The notes under the pieces are model-generated. The model was not told the origin of the DNA. It ran no database searches and saw nothing but the letters and a program-made list of their open reading frames with translations. From CAZCPB01 sp044223975 (GTDB taxonomy: Bacteria > Planctomycetota > Phycisphaerae > Phycisphaerales > UBA1924): a stretch of 64,000 nucleotides of DNA. Of the stretch, positions 25,245 through 33,696 are shown piece after piece. Location of the stretch: positions 83,263 through 147,262 of the forward strand of contig JBGALI010000012.1 in assembly GCA_044223975.1 (NCBI GenBank). Reading direction: 5' to 3'. The stretch's first letter is position 1; each line of letters begins with the position of its first letter. The translations under genes were made by a program, and so were the position numbers.

Positions 25245-26423
25245 ATGCCACTCCATCGTCTGCGTCCGATTCTGGGTTTTGGGCTGGCCGCCCTGCTCGG
25301 ACCGTGCGGCGCCGCGTTGGCGCAGATCGATCGGCTTGGCGCCATCGGCGACAGCCTCAGCGACGAGTACGCCGAGGAGACCTATTCCTACGCGAAGAAC
25401 TGGACGATGCAGCTCGTCGTCAACCGAGCCGTCAACATGGGCCCGACGGCCGCGGCGGCCTCTCAGCCCGGGGGAACGTGGGGCGAGCCGCGGCGCACGG
25501 GCTACCAGAACAACTGGGCCCGCTCGGGCGCCGACAGCGCCACACTGCTCTCCCAGGGGCAGCACACCGGCCTGGCATCGCAGGTCGGTGCTGGCGGCGT
25601 GTCGCACGCGGTCCTGATCATCGGGGCCAACGATTTCTCACCCGCCACCAGCGCCTACTTCAACATCTACTGGGGGCTCTGGTCGACCGCGCAGATCAAC
25701 TCGTACGTCAACCAGCGGATCGCCAACGTGACCACGGCCGTCGACACGCTCGACGCGAGCGGCGTCAAGCTCGTGCTGTGCAACTTCGTCGACTACGGCG
25801 TCGCGCCGGTCACGCGCCAGCTGTTCACCAACGCGACGCGGCGCAACCGCGTGACGGCGGCGATCGCGCAGGTCAACGCGGGCATCCTCCAGCTCGCGTA
25901 CCAGCGAGGCCTTGTGCACGCCGACCTTAACGCGCTAGGCACCGCGATCTTCGGCACCAACACGTCGCTCAAGCCGACGCTCAAAATCGGCAACGTCACG
26001 ATCGACCTCAACGCCAAGGACACCACGAGCCACACCAACCCCCTCGCCGGGTTCGTCGACGACGGAGCGCACCCGCACACCACGCTCCAGGGTGCCTTCG
26101 CCAACGTTGTGATGGCGGGGCTGAACGCCTATGGATCGGTCGGGCTTGAGTTCTTCACGGACGAGGAAATCCTTCAGCACGCGGGCATCGCGTACGTCGG
26201 TCCCGACACGCTCGAGGCGGCCGTGGGGAATCCAGTCGCCTTCATCCGCAACTTCGCGTGCCCGGCGGACTTTGATTCCAACGGCTTCGTGAACGGCGAG
26301 GATTTCGACGCGTTCACGTTCGAGTTTGTGCTCGGAAACGCGGCCGCCGACATCGACGCCAACGGCTTTGTGAACGGCGAGGACTTCGATCTCTTCATGG
26401 ACCGGTTTGTCGCCGGGTGCTGA
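25245..26423 (+). CDS. SGNH/GDSL-like exported hydrolase with GC-type dockerin tail
   Basis: 392 residues from ATG 25245 (GAAAGGG upstream). It has a signal peptide, then an SGNH hydrolase domain: block I GAIGDSLSDEY with the nucleophile Ser, block III GANDF, and block V DDGAHPHT with the Asp/His pair. It is probably an esterase or lipase acting on polysaccharide or lipid esters outside the membrane. The last 55 residues are a tandem calcium-loop module, DFDSNGFVNGEDFD then DIDANGFVNGEDFD, ending in Ala/Gly-Cys. Two downstream genes carry the same module, suggesting a shared anchoring or assembly mode. Confidence 0.88.
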   Translation: MPLHRLRPILGFGLAALLGPCGAALAQIDRLGAIGDSLSDEYAEETYSYAKNWTMQLVVNRAVNMGPTAAAASQPGGTWGEPRRTGYQNNWARSGADSATLLSQGQHTGLASQVGAGGVSHAVLIIGANDFSPATSAYFNIYWGLWSTAQINSYVNQRIANVTTAVDTLDASGVKLVLCNFVDYGVAPVTRQLFTNATRRNRVTAAIAQVNAGILQLAYQRGLVHADLNALGTAIFGTNTSLKPTLKIGNVTIDLNAKDTTSHTNPLAGFVDDGAHPHTTLQGAFANVVMAGLNAYGSVGLEFFTDEEILQHAGIAYVGPDTLEAAVGNPVAFIRNFACPADFDSNGFVNGEDFDAFTFEFVLGNAAADIDANGFVNGEDFDLFMDRFVAGC

Positions 26424-26436
26424 GCCGCGACCCCGC

Positions 26437-27279
26437 TCAGCAGCCGGCGATGAACGCCGCGGTGAACCCGTCGAAGTCGTCCCCGTTGACGAACTGGTTG
26501 CGGTCCCAGTCGGCCCCGGGCTCCCCGAAATAGAACAGGTCGACGAACAGGTCAAAGTCGTCGCCGTTCACGAACCCGTTCTGGTCGAAATCGGCGGGGC
26601 AGTAATATTCAACGACCAGGCGCGGTCGGTTCGCCGGCACGGCGCTGTTCCTGCTGTCGAATCGCTTGGCAGCGCTGAGGTCGGCCTCCGTGCCGATGAG
26701 GATCCAGCCGAAGTTCTGGTCGGGCGCGTCCACCCAGCGCTGGACATCATCTTTCAGGAGGCTCGATGACCACGAATAGTCGGCCACCTGATCGACGGAC
26801 GTTGTCGCGCTCGGCGTCGCATCGAACCCCCCGCCCGGTGAAGACCACGAGACCGTGCTGAAGAACGCGAAGTTCCACGTCGCATCCCCGGGGGCCGCCG
26901 GCGTGCCGAAGCCGCCGGGGTCGCCCGCGTTCGAGGCGCCTTCGCCCCAGTCTTCCCACAGCCGGTGCGCCCCGAACACGGATGCGCCGGAGACGGTCTT
27001 GTTCATGTGCAGCGTCAGCGTGACGCTGGCGATGGGCGCGTGCGCCGGGATGGAGCTCAGATCGAACCGGATCAGCGCGCGGCGAAGCCCGGACGAGGAC
27101 GTCGTCCCCGCGAACAGGTTCGCTCCCTGTCCGTTGCTGTTTCCCGGCGCGTCCGAGTAGATCGTGTTGTCGGCGGAGGCACCGATGGTCACGGAAGTCT
27201 GCGCCGACGCAGCGGCCGAAACGGACACCAGCCCTGCAACGCAGAGCACGCACTGAAGCACGCCACGGCGATCAGTCAC
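26437..27279 (-). CDS. DNRLRE-domain exported protein with GC-type dockerin tail
   Basis: 280 residues starting at GTG 27279, chosen because GGGAGGGG lies six bases upstream and a signal peptide (ending ASAQ) begins there; the longer frame to 27363 has no ribosome site. The body is a DNRLRE beta-sandwich (TIGASADNTIYSD, RALIRFDLSSIP, RLVVEYY), a carbohydrate-binding-like fold of surface proteins. The tail holds two loops DFDQNGFVNGDDFD and DWDRNQFVNGDDFD and ends AGC. It converges on the GDSL gene with 13 bases between stops. Confidence 0.85.
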   Translation of the reverse strand: MTDRRGVLQCVLCVAGLVSVSAAASAQTSVTIGASADNTIYSDAPGNSNGQGANLFAGTTSSSGLRRALIRFDLSSIPAHAPIASVTLTLHMNKTVSGASVFGAHRLWEDWGEGASNAGDPGGFGTPAAPGDATWNFAFFSTVSWSSPGGGFDATPSATTSVDQVADYSWSSSLLKDDVQRWVDAPDQNFGWILIGTEADLSAAKRFDSRNSAVPANRPRLVVEYYCPADFDQNGFVNGDDFDLFVDLFYFGEPGADWDRNQFVNGDDFDGFTAAFIAGC

Positions 27280-27359
27280 AACGCCCCTCCCGACGCGGGA
27301 GGATTCCCGCGACCTGACACGCGATGCCGCACGCTCCCGCCGAACTTCACGCCCGCCTT

Positions 27360-28862
27360 TCAACAGCCCGCCTCGAACGCCGCCGTGAACCCGTCGAAGT
27401 CATCGCCGTTCACGAACGTATTGTGGTCCCAGTCCGCGCCCGGGTCACCCAGGATGAACAGGTCGACGAAGGCGTCGAAATCGTTCCCGTTGACGAACCC
27501 GTCCCGCACGAAGTCGGCCGGGCATCGCACCGCGATGTGCCACACCGCCCCGGTGCTGCCCGTCGGCCCGAGCACGGAGCTCGTGAGCAGGTACATCTCG
27601 CCCGACTCGTCGCGCCCGATTCCCTTGACGAACAGGTTCAGCGGGTGATTGTCCGCGCCCAGGCGGACGCGCTTGATCGCCGACCAGTCGCTGCTGGGAT
27701 CGATGTAGAACATGTGCCCGTCGGGCGCGCCGAAGCTGGTGCTGAAGTCTCCGAAGAAGTACTTGCCCTGCGCGACCGGCGGCCAGGAACCGCGGTACAC
27801 GAACCCGGCCACCACGGCGATCCCCACCGTGTGGTCGAACTCGGCGACAGGATCGAGCAGCCCGGTCGTGTCGCACGTCGGCGGCGGAGTGTTCGGGTTG
27901 AACGGGTCGAAGCAGTGCTTGCCCTCCCGCTTCACCCAGCCGTAGTTTCCCCCCTTGGCGACCAGGTCGATCTCTTCGTATAGGTTCTGACCAACGTCGG
28001 CGACGATGAGCTGATCCGTGCCGCCCGGTCCGTCGTCGAACGAGAACGTGTAGGGGTTTCGAAACCCGTAGGCGTAGATCTCATCGAGACCCGGTCCGCC
28101 CACGAACGGGTTGTCCGCGGGCACCGCGTAGGGCGACCCCGAATCGACGTTGATCCGGAGGACCTTCCCCAGGGGCACGTTGATGTTCTGCGCGTTACCG
28201 ATGGGACCGTGCGAGGGCGGAACATCGGCGAGCCCATCGTTCGCTCCCCCACCGTCGCCCAGCCCGAAGTAGAGGTACCCGTCGGGCCCGAAGAACACCG
28301 CACCGCCATCGTGGTTGAACTGCGGCTTGTCAACGCGGAAGAGGATCGTGCCGGTGGGGTTGGCGACGTTGGGATCGCCAGCCGAAACGTGGTACTCGGC
28401 GAGGATTTCCTCGTGACAGCCGCGCGGAGTGCCGAAGCAGGGCTCGCCAGACACGCCCGTGCGAGGCTTGCTGTACCTCACAAAGAACCGGCCGTTCTGC
28501 GCGTAGTTGGGGTGGAACGCAAGGCCCAGAACCCCGCGCTCGTCGTAGCCGGGGTTCACCGTGACGACTTCGCCCAGGGCCTTGAGGTCCAAGAACGGCG
28601 TCGGCAGCAGCACCCCGTTCTCAATGATCCGGATTTTCCCGGGCTGGTCGGTGACGAACAACCGCCCCGTTCCGTCCCCGGCGTGCGTGAGCGACGTGGG
28701 CGCGGCGAGCCCCGAGACCACGGGCTCAAGATCGAGTGAAAGGTCGCCCTGGGTCACCTGACCCGCGGCGCCGCCGGCGAGTACCCACGAGCAACCCAGT
28801 CCAACGGCGACTGGCATCGACCGGCGTCCAAGATGATCCGACAAGGAATCCAGGAGTGGCAT
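27360..28862 (-). CDS. PQQ-type glucose/sorbosone dehydrogenase-like protein with GC-type dockerin tail
   Basis: 500 residues; GGAGGA precedes ATG 28862 by eight bases. After an exported leader comes a six-bladed propeller of the soluble aldose sugar dehydrogenase family: GLAAPTSL, DERGVLGLAFHPNY, FNHDGGAVFFGPDGYLY, GFRNPYTFSFD and GNYGWVKREGKHC. These are the usual sites for PQQ and Ca. It would oxidise sugars in the periplasm, with the electron acceptor unknown. The tail carries a loop of the form DGFVNGNDFD and a loop DWDHNTFVNGDDFD, ending AGC. It lies immediately upstream of the DNRLRE gene on the same strand, probably in one transcript. Confidence 0.88.
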   Translation of the reverse strand: MPLLDSLSDHLGRRSMPVAVGLGCSWVLAGGAAGQVTQGDLSLDLEPVVSGLAAPTSLTHAGDGTGRLFVTDQPGKIRIIENGVLLPTPFLDLKALGEVVTVNPGYDERGVLGLAFHPNYAQNGRFFVRYSKPRTGVSGEPCFGTPRGCHEEILAEYHVSAGDPNVANPTGTILFRVDKPQFNHDGGAVFFGPDGYLYFGLGDGGGANDGLADVPPSHGPIGNAQNINVPLGKVLRINVDSGSPYAVPADNPFVGGPGLDEIYAYGFRNPYTFSFDDGPGGTDQLIVADVGQNLYEEIDLVAKGGNYGWVKREGKHCFDPFNPNTPPPTCDTTGLLDPVAEFDHTVGIAVVAGFVYRGSWPPVAQGKYFFGDFSTSFGAPDGHMFYIDPSSDWSAIKRVRLGADNHPLNLFVKGIGRDESGEMYLLTSSVLGPTGSTGAVWHIAVRCPADFVRDGFVNGNDFDAFVDLFILGDPGADWDHNTFVNGDDFDGFTAAFEAGC

Positions 28863-29074
28863 GGCGAAATCCTCCGGTCAAAGCGGACACCACCCCCGGG
28901 CATTCATCCGCACCTCAACAGATGTCGCCGTCGCCCGAGAATATTGCAGGAACCGTTGGAGACCTGCCGCCGATCCGCCCACGCCCTCCGTTCATAGGCC
29001 CGTAAGTCCGAAAACGAGCGGCGCGCCCGCTCCGACCCAAGCCGAGAGCGGAACGGACCGATCCACGATTCAGC

Positions 29075-29434
29075 ATGCTCTCTTCTCGATTTGGCATCCC
29101 GGTCAGCGGCGGCCCGCAGGCCGACAACCGGCGCCGGCACGGGCGCATCCGCTGCGACGTGGCGTGCTGCGAGCTTGGCGACGTGCTCAATATCTCCGCG
29201 TCCGGCATGATGGTCCGCACGCGCAAACCGTTGAAGGACGGCGCCGATGTCGCGTTCTGGATCGAAGGCCCCGACGGTCAGTTCACCGTCAACGCGCGGG
29301 TGATCCGGTGCGTGAAGACGGGATGGTTCAGGCACGAGGCCGCGCTGCAGTTCCAGTCGCTCAGCGACGAATCGCGCAAGGCGCTGGTCGCCATGGCTCG
29401 CCTCGCGGCGGCCCAGCAGGAAATCCTGAAGTAA
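29075..29434 (+). CDS. PilZ domain protein
   Basis: 119 residues forming one PilZ domain: the RxxxR-like RRRHGR (19-24), then NISASGMMV for the (D/N)xSxxG motif, and a beta-barrel ending in EAALQF, followed by a C-terminal helix. It would bind cyclic di-GMP and act through an unknown partner. It resembles the protein at 638-961. It is divergent from the sugar dehydrogenase gene and convergent with ftsY. Confidence 0.8.
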   Translation: MLSSRFGIPVSGGPQADNRRRHGRIRCDVACCELGDVLNISASGMMVRTRKPLKDGADVAFWIEGPDGQFTVNARVIRCVKTGWFRHEAALQFQSLSDESRKALVAMARLAAAQQEILK

Positions 29435-29455
29435 TCGCCCGACGTCTCCGGTCGA

Positions 29456-30406
29456 TCACTCGGCGAAGAGCGCGTCGACGTACGCGTCGGGATCGAACGG
29501 CTGCACATCGTCGGGCGTCTCGCCCACACCCACGAACTTCACGGGGATGTCGGTCGCCTCTTTCACGCCGATGACGATGCCCCCCTTGGCCGTGCCGTCG
29601 AGCTTGGCCAGGAAGATCCCCGTCACGCCGCGCCCGCCCGGCTCTGCGGTCATCGCGCGGCTGAATTCCTCGGCTTGGCGGAGCGCGTTCTGGCCGGCCG
29701 TGGCGTCGAGCACCAGCAGCACTTCGTGCGGCGCGCCCTCCACCTGTCGCGCCACGACCGACCGGATCTTCGAGAGCTGGCGCATCAGCGGGTCCTGCGT
29801 GTGCAGCCGCCCCGCGGTGTCGAGGATGAGCACGTCGACCCCGCGGGCCTTGGCGGCCGAGCAGGCGTCGAACGCCACCGCGGCAGGATCGCCGCCCTGC
29901 TGTCCCTTGATGATCTCGACCCCCAGGCGCTCGCCCCAGATCTCAAGCTGCCGCACGGCCCCTGCGCGGAACGTGTCGCACGCGCCCAGGAGCACCGAAT
30001 CGCCCCGGTCGCGGAGCACCTTGCAGAGTTTGGCGATGCTGGTCGTCTTGCCGGCGCCGTTGACCCCCGTCACGATGATGACCGTCGGCCCCTTGCCCGG
30101 GGCCGCGGTGTGAAGCTCGCGGTCGGCGGGCGGCCAAAGTTTTTTCAGCTCGGCCTTGAGGTGTGTCAGCACGTCCTCGCCCTTGGCGAGCTTTCCCGCC
30201 CGGAAGTCCGCGCGGATCCCGTCGACGAGCCGCGCGGTGGTCTTCACTCCCACGTCACCCTGAAGGAGCCGGCGCTCGATCTCGGCGATCAACGCCTCGT
30301 CGAGGCGGCGCCCGGTGAGCAGCGATCGAAGGCCGACGACGAGCGTCTCGCGGGTCTTGTCGAGCCCGTGGCGGAGCTTGGAGAGAATGGTCTTGAGAAA
30401 AGCCAT
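29456..30406 (-). CDS. ftsY: Signal recognition particle receptor FtsY
   Basis: A 316-residue SRP-type GTPase that docks ribosome-SRP complexes at the inner membrane. An N domain of about 90 residues precedes the G domain with G1 GVNGAGKTTS, the insertion-box region (DTFRAGAVRQLE), G3 DTAGRLH, DATAGQNA and G4/G5 LAKLDGTAKGG. The acidic A domain seen in E. coli is absent, as in many bacteria. ATG 30406 is preferred over TTG 30427, which lies inside the nusB stop. It follows ribH and nusB on the same strand. Confidence 0.95.
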   Translation of the reverse strand: MAFLKTILSKLRHGLDKTRETLVVGLRSLLTGRRLDEALIAEIERRLLQGDVGVKTTARLVDGIRADFRAGKLAKGEDVLTHLKAELKKLWPPADRELHTAAPGKGPTVIIVTGVNGAGKTTSIAKLCKVLRDRGDSVLLGACDTFRAGAVRQLEIWGERLGVEIIKGQQGGDPAAVAFDACSAAKARGVDVLILDTAGRLHTQDPLMRQLSKIRSVVARQVEGAPHEVLLVLDATAGQNALRQAEEFSRAMTAEPGGRGVTGIFLAKLDGTAKGGIVIGVKEATDIPVKFVGVGETPDDVQPFDPDAYVDALFAE

Positions 30407-30423
30407 CGCGGAAGGTGGTCCGA

Positions 30424-30894
30424 TCAACTCAGCGATTCGTCGGGCGTGATCGGCGAGAGCGCGTCGGACGCGTCGGGCGACGCGCCCGAGCCCTGCACCT
30501 GCTTGAGCACCTTGTCCAGCAGGGCGTTCACGAACGAGGGCGACTTGTCGGTGCTGAATTCCTTGGCCAGCTCCACCGCCTCGTTCACCGCCACCTTGGG
30601 TGGTGTGCGCCCGCTGATCATTTCATAGTGCGCGAGCCGGAGGATGGCCCGATCGACCGCCGCCTGCCGGTGCGCGGGCCACCCGGGCGCCAGCGCGACC
30701 ATGACCGCGTCGGCCTTGGCCCGGTCGCGAAACGCGGCGAGGGCCAGATCGAAGGCCTTGTCCGAATCGGCGGGCTGAAGCTCGCCGGAATCGAGCAGGC
30801 CGGCGCGCACGATGTCCGCGTCCGCCTCGCCGCGGGCGTCGAGCTCGAAGATCGCCTGGAAGGAGGCACGCCGGATGTCGCGGGCAAGGCTCAT
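30424..30894 (-). CDS. nusB: Transcription antitermination protein NusB
   Basis: 156 residues, all helical, with the family's signature RAILRLAHYEMI, then NEAVELAKEFS and FVNALLDKV. It binds boxA RNA with NusE during rRNA antitermination. The start overlaps the ribH stop (ATGA), a common ribH-nusB pairing. The C-terminal 20 residues are a low-complexity Asp/Ser/Pro tail beyond the usual end. Confidence 0.93.
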   Translation of the reverse strand: MSLARDIRRASFQAIFELDARGEADADIVRAGLLDSGELQPADSDKAFDLALAAFRDRAKADAVMVALAPGWPAHRQAAVDRAILRLAHYEMISGRTPPKVAVNEAVELAKEFSTDKSPSFVNALLDKVLKQVQGSGASPDASDALSPITPDESLS

Positions 30895-31430
30895 GGCGTG
30901 CGCCCCATGCTCGTCTTGTCGGGAAGCGCACGGCGACGCGCGGTCGCGGGTGCTCGCCCGTTCTTTGCGTCGCGCACGACGTCCACGGCGTCCAGCGCCG
31001 CGTTCATAGCGTCCGCACCCTTGTTGCCGTGGGCGCCGCCGGCCCTCGCCTCGGCCTGCGCCGGCGTGTCGACCGTCAGAACGCCGAACGTAACTGGCAC
31101 ACCCGTTCGCATGGACACCTCGATCAGCCCGTGCGCGACGGCCTCGGCGATGTAGCGGTCATGGCTCGTCTCCCCCTTAATGAGACAGCCCAGCGCGACC
31201 ACCGCGTCGAATTTCCGCGACCCGGCCGCGCCCAGCGCCACCACCGGGAGCTCGAACGACCCGGGCACGCGGTACACGACCGGCTGGGACCCAGACCGCG
31301 TCATGCATTCCCGGATCGCGCCCTGGAGGAGCGGCTCGGTGACGGACGCGTTGTAGCGGCTCACCACCACCGCGATTCGCGCGGAACGGCGGGCGGGGGC
31401 ATGGGACTTGGTCTTGGCGGGCTTGGCCAT
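30891..31430 (-). CDS. ribH: 6,7-dimethyl-8-ribityllumazine synthase
   Basis: 179 residues. The enzyme condenses the ribitylaminopyrimidine with dihydroxybutanone phosphate in riboflavin synthesis. Conserved parts seen: SRYN near the start, VPGSFELP, ALGCLIKGETSHDRY with the catalytic His, GVPVTFGVLT and the late NKGADAMNAAL. The Lys/Ala-rich N-terminal extension and Arg-rich C-terminal tail are longer than usual. ATG 31430 has no good Shine-Dalgarno sequence. It is followed by nusB and ftsY. No other rib gene is in the window. Confidence 0.95.
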   Translation of the reverse strand: MAKPAKTKSHAPARRSARIAVVVSRYNASVTEPLLQGAIRECMTRSGSQPVVYRVPGSFELPVVALGAAGSRKFDAVVALGCLIKGETSHDRYIAEAVAHGLIEVSMRTGVPVTFGVLTVDTPAQAEARAGGAHGNKGADAMNAALDAVDVVRDAKNGRAPATARRRALPDKTSMGRTP

Positions 31431-31503
31431 GGGGAGGGATGGTAGAGTCGCCGCGCCCGAAGGTCGCGGGCCGGCTCGCGCGGCACCTCTACCATGTGCC
31501 CTG

Positions 31504-32487
31504 ATGCAGCGCACGCTCGAGCGTCTGTCGCCCATCCTCCGCCTGGCCCGGGTCACGAGCGCGTTCGCGGTCGTCGGAAACTCGTGGTTCACGGTGCTCT
31601 GGGCTCGGGCCTCGGCCCAGGAGCCTTCCCACGCCGATCTCACGGCCCGCCCCCTCGCGCTCCTGCTGAGCGCCGCCGCGGTCAACGCGCTGGGGCTGTT
31701 CGTGTTCGGGGCCAGCGTCAACGACATCCTCGACCTGCGCCGTGACCGCCTGCTCCGCCCCGACCGCCCGCTCGCGGCGGGTGAGGCACGCCTGGGCACC
31801 GCGGTTACGGTCGTCGCCGCGACGCTGCTGCTCGCCGTGCTCGGTGCCGCGGCGTTCGGGACGATGGGAGTGGTGCTCACCGTGATTTTGGCCGGGGCGA
31901 TCCTGGCGTTCAACGGGGCGGCCCGGTTCGTCCCGGGCTTCGGCATCGTGGCGTTCGGGCTGATCTACGCCGGCCAGATGCTCGTCCCCGATCCACGGGC
32001 CCATTTCCTGTGGCCGGCATGGACGGTCATGACCGTCATGAGCGGGATCCATGCCGCGGCGCACGTGCTGGGACGCAAGACACCGCCGATCTCGCGCCGC
32101 GCGTGGGTCGTGACGGCGATCGGGTGGGTGTCGTGGTCCGCGGCCGCGTTCTGGCTGTGCACGACCCGGGAGTCTCCGGCGCACCGCGCGTGGCCCGAGT
32201 GGGTGAGCGGCTACGCGTGGGCGGGGCCGGCGGGCGTCCTGATGGTCCTCGTCCTGGTCTGCTGGCGCAAGGCGCGCGTGCTGGGCCCGGGCCCGCGCCT
32301 GGCGGACAAGTACCTGCGTTACGCCACGCTGGCGCTGAGCTTCTGCGCCGTCGGCTGGATGGGGGGCGCGGGCCACTGGCGCGAGGCGCTGATCCTGGGC
32401 GTGCTGGCCCTGGCCGGGTACCTGGGCATGACGGTGCTGCGGGAGCTCTATTCACTTCTGGAGAATCCGATCGGGTTTCGCCGGTGA
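31504..32487 (+). CDS. UbiA-like membrane prenyltransferase homologue, second Asp motif altered
   Basis: A 327-residue protein with eight or nine hydrophobic helices. The first motif of the UbiA family is clear, NDILDLRRDRLLRPDRPLAA (N-D-xx-D-xxx-D followed by RPDRP-L). In the second loop, where DxxxD would stand, the sequence is GIHAAAHVLGRKTPPI, lacking the acidic pair. It may bind an isoprenoid but use different chemistry, or be inactive. It is divergent from ribH with 73 bases between. No quinone or haem synthesis gene lies next to it. Confidence 0.7.
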   Translation: MQRTLERLSPILRLARVTSAFAVVGNSWFTVLWARASAQEPSHADLTARPLALLLSAAAVNALGLFVFGASVNDILDLRRDRLLRPDRPLAAGEARLGTAVTVVAATLLLAVLGAAAFGTMGVVLTVILAGAILAFNGAARFVPGFGIVAFGLIYAGQMLVPDPRAHFLWPAWTVMTVMSGIHAAAHVLGRKTPPISRRAWVVTAIGWVSWSAAAFWLCTTRESPAHRAWPEWVSGYAWAGPAGVLMVLVLVCWRKARVLGPGPRLADKYLRYATLALSFCAVGWMGGAGHWREALILGVLALAGYLGMTVLRELYSLLENPIGFRR

Positions 32488-32499
32488 GGCACGGCCGGC

Positions 32500-33348
32500 T
32501 CAGGTCAGCTTCAGGATGTAGAAGATCGTGGTGAAGATCAGGTCCGCGATGATGACCGCGACCACGCTCTGCACGACCGTCCCGGTGGTCGCCTTTCCGA
32601 CGCCCGCGGCACCGCCGGAGACCTTCAGCCCGTTGCCGCACGCGATGAGGCCGATGAGCATGCCGAAGATCGCGCCCTTGCCGACGCCGGTCAGGAAGTC
32701 CACGAGCTTGGCCTGATCGAGCGTGTTCTCCCGGTAGGTCGCGTACGGGATGTCGAGCAGCGTGACCGAGACCACGCACGAACTGCCGATCGCGACCAGG
32801 TCGGAGATGATGGCCAGCACGGTCATGCTGACGATCGCGGCCGCCACCCGCGGCACGACCAGGAAGCGCACGGGGTTGAGCGCCATGGCTTCGAGCGCCT
32901 CGACCTCCTCGCTCACGACCATCGTGCCGATCTCGGCGGCGATGGACGCTCCCGCGAAGCCGGTCAGCACCACGGCGCCGATCAGCGGGCCCAGCTCGCG
33001 GAGCACCGCCACCCCGATGATGTTCGCGACCAGGTCCTTCTGGCCGAACTCGTCGAGCGGCGGGGAGAGCTGGAACGCGAGGATGAACCCGATGCACCCG
33101 GAGACCAGCGAGACGATCCCCACCGCGCGCACGCCCACGCGGATGACCTGCGAAACGATCGCCTGGACCCCCAGCCGGTGCCGCTTCCCGGTTACGCCGC
33201 GCGCCACCCACCACGTCGCGTCGAGCATGAGGTAGACGAGCGAGCCGATGTGGTCGAGCACGCCCAGCGTGCGGCCGCCGACCGCTTCGAGCACGGACGC
33301 GACGGCGCCGCGGGGGGCCGGCGCCGGGCTGTCGGTTGCGTCCGTCAT
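32500..33348 (-). CDS. MlaE/YrbE-type ABC transporter permease
   Basis: A 282-residue permease of the MlaE family, which moves phospholipids between the inner and outer membranes. The family's core is visible: ELGPLIGAVVLTGFAGASIAAEIGTM, then EVEALEAMALNPVRFLVVPR, and five to six helices. Three bases separate it from the STAS gene upstream. No MlaF-like ATPase or MlaD/MCE gene is in the cluster, so these must lie elsewhere. The STAS neighbour may be the MlaB-like subunit. Confidence 0.9.
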   Translation of the reverse strand: MTDATDSPAPAPRGAVASVLEAVGGRTLGVLDHIGSLVYLMLDATWWVARGVTGKRHRLGVQAIVSQVIRVGVRAVGIVSLVSGCIGFILAFQLSPPLDEFGQKDLVANIIGVAVLRELGPLIGAVVLTGFAGASIAAEIGTMVVSEEVEALEAMALNPVRFLVVPRVAAAIVSMTVLAIISDLVAIGSSCVVSVTLLDIPYATYRENTLDQAKLVDFLTGVGKGAIFGMLIGLIACGNGLKVSGGAAGVGKATTGTVVQSVVAVIIADLIFTTIFYILKLT

Positions 33349-33351
33349 GCG

Positions 33352-33696
33352 TCAGGCCAGCGCCGCTTCGAGCGACTCGGCGATCTCGAACACGGTGTTC
33401 AGCTTGGCGATCTGCAGGATCGCCCTCACCTTCGGGTTCAGCGAGCACAGAACCAGGCGCGTCTTGCCCTTGCGCGCCGACTGCAGCGCCTCGACCATCA
33501 CCGCCAGTCCCGGCGTGTTCATGTAGTCCACCCGTCCAAGGTCGATGACCACGCGCGACGGCTTGGCGTCCATGACGCGCTTCATCGCCGCCCGGAACGG
33601 GGTCGCCTCGTTGTACGCGATTTCCCCCTGCGGGGCCACGACGACGCCGCTCGGGCGCTGGTCGATATGCACTTCCAAACCTGGGACGTCCGCCAT
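33352..33696 (-). CDS. STAS-domain protein (RsbV/SpoIIAA-like or MlaB-like)
   Basis: 114 residues, a single STAS domain. The loop that carries the phosphorylated Ser in SpoIIAA (D-S-S-G-L) reads N-T-P-G-L-A here, with Thr61 at that site; E. coli MlaB has D-T-x-G-L-A. The start overlaps the RsbW-like stop (TGATG), and MlaE follows by three bases. Two roles are therefore possible: antagonist of the RsbW-like kinase, or regulatory subunit of an Mla-type transporter. The Thr favours MlaB-like, the neighbour favours RsbV-like. Confidence 0.8.
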   Translation of the reverse strand: MADVPGLEVHIDQRPSGVVVAPQGEIAYNEATPFRAAMKRVMDAKPSRVVIDLGRVDYMNTPGLAVMVEALQSARKGKTRLVLCSLNPKVRAILQIAKLNTVFEIAESLEAALA

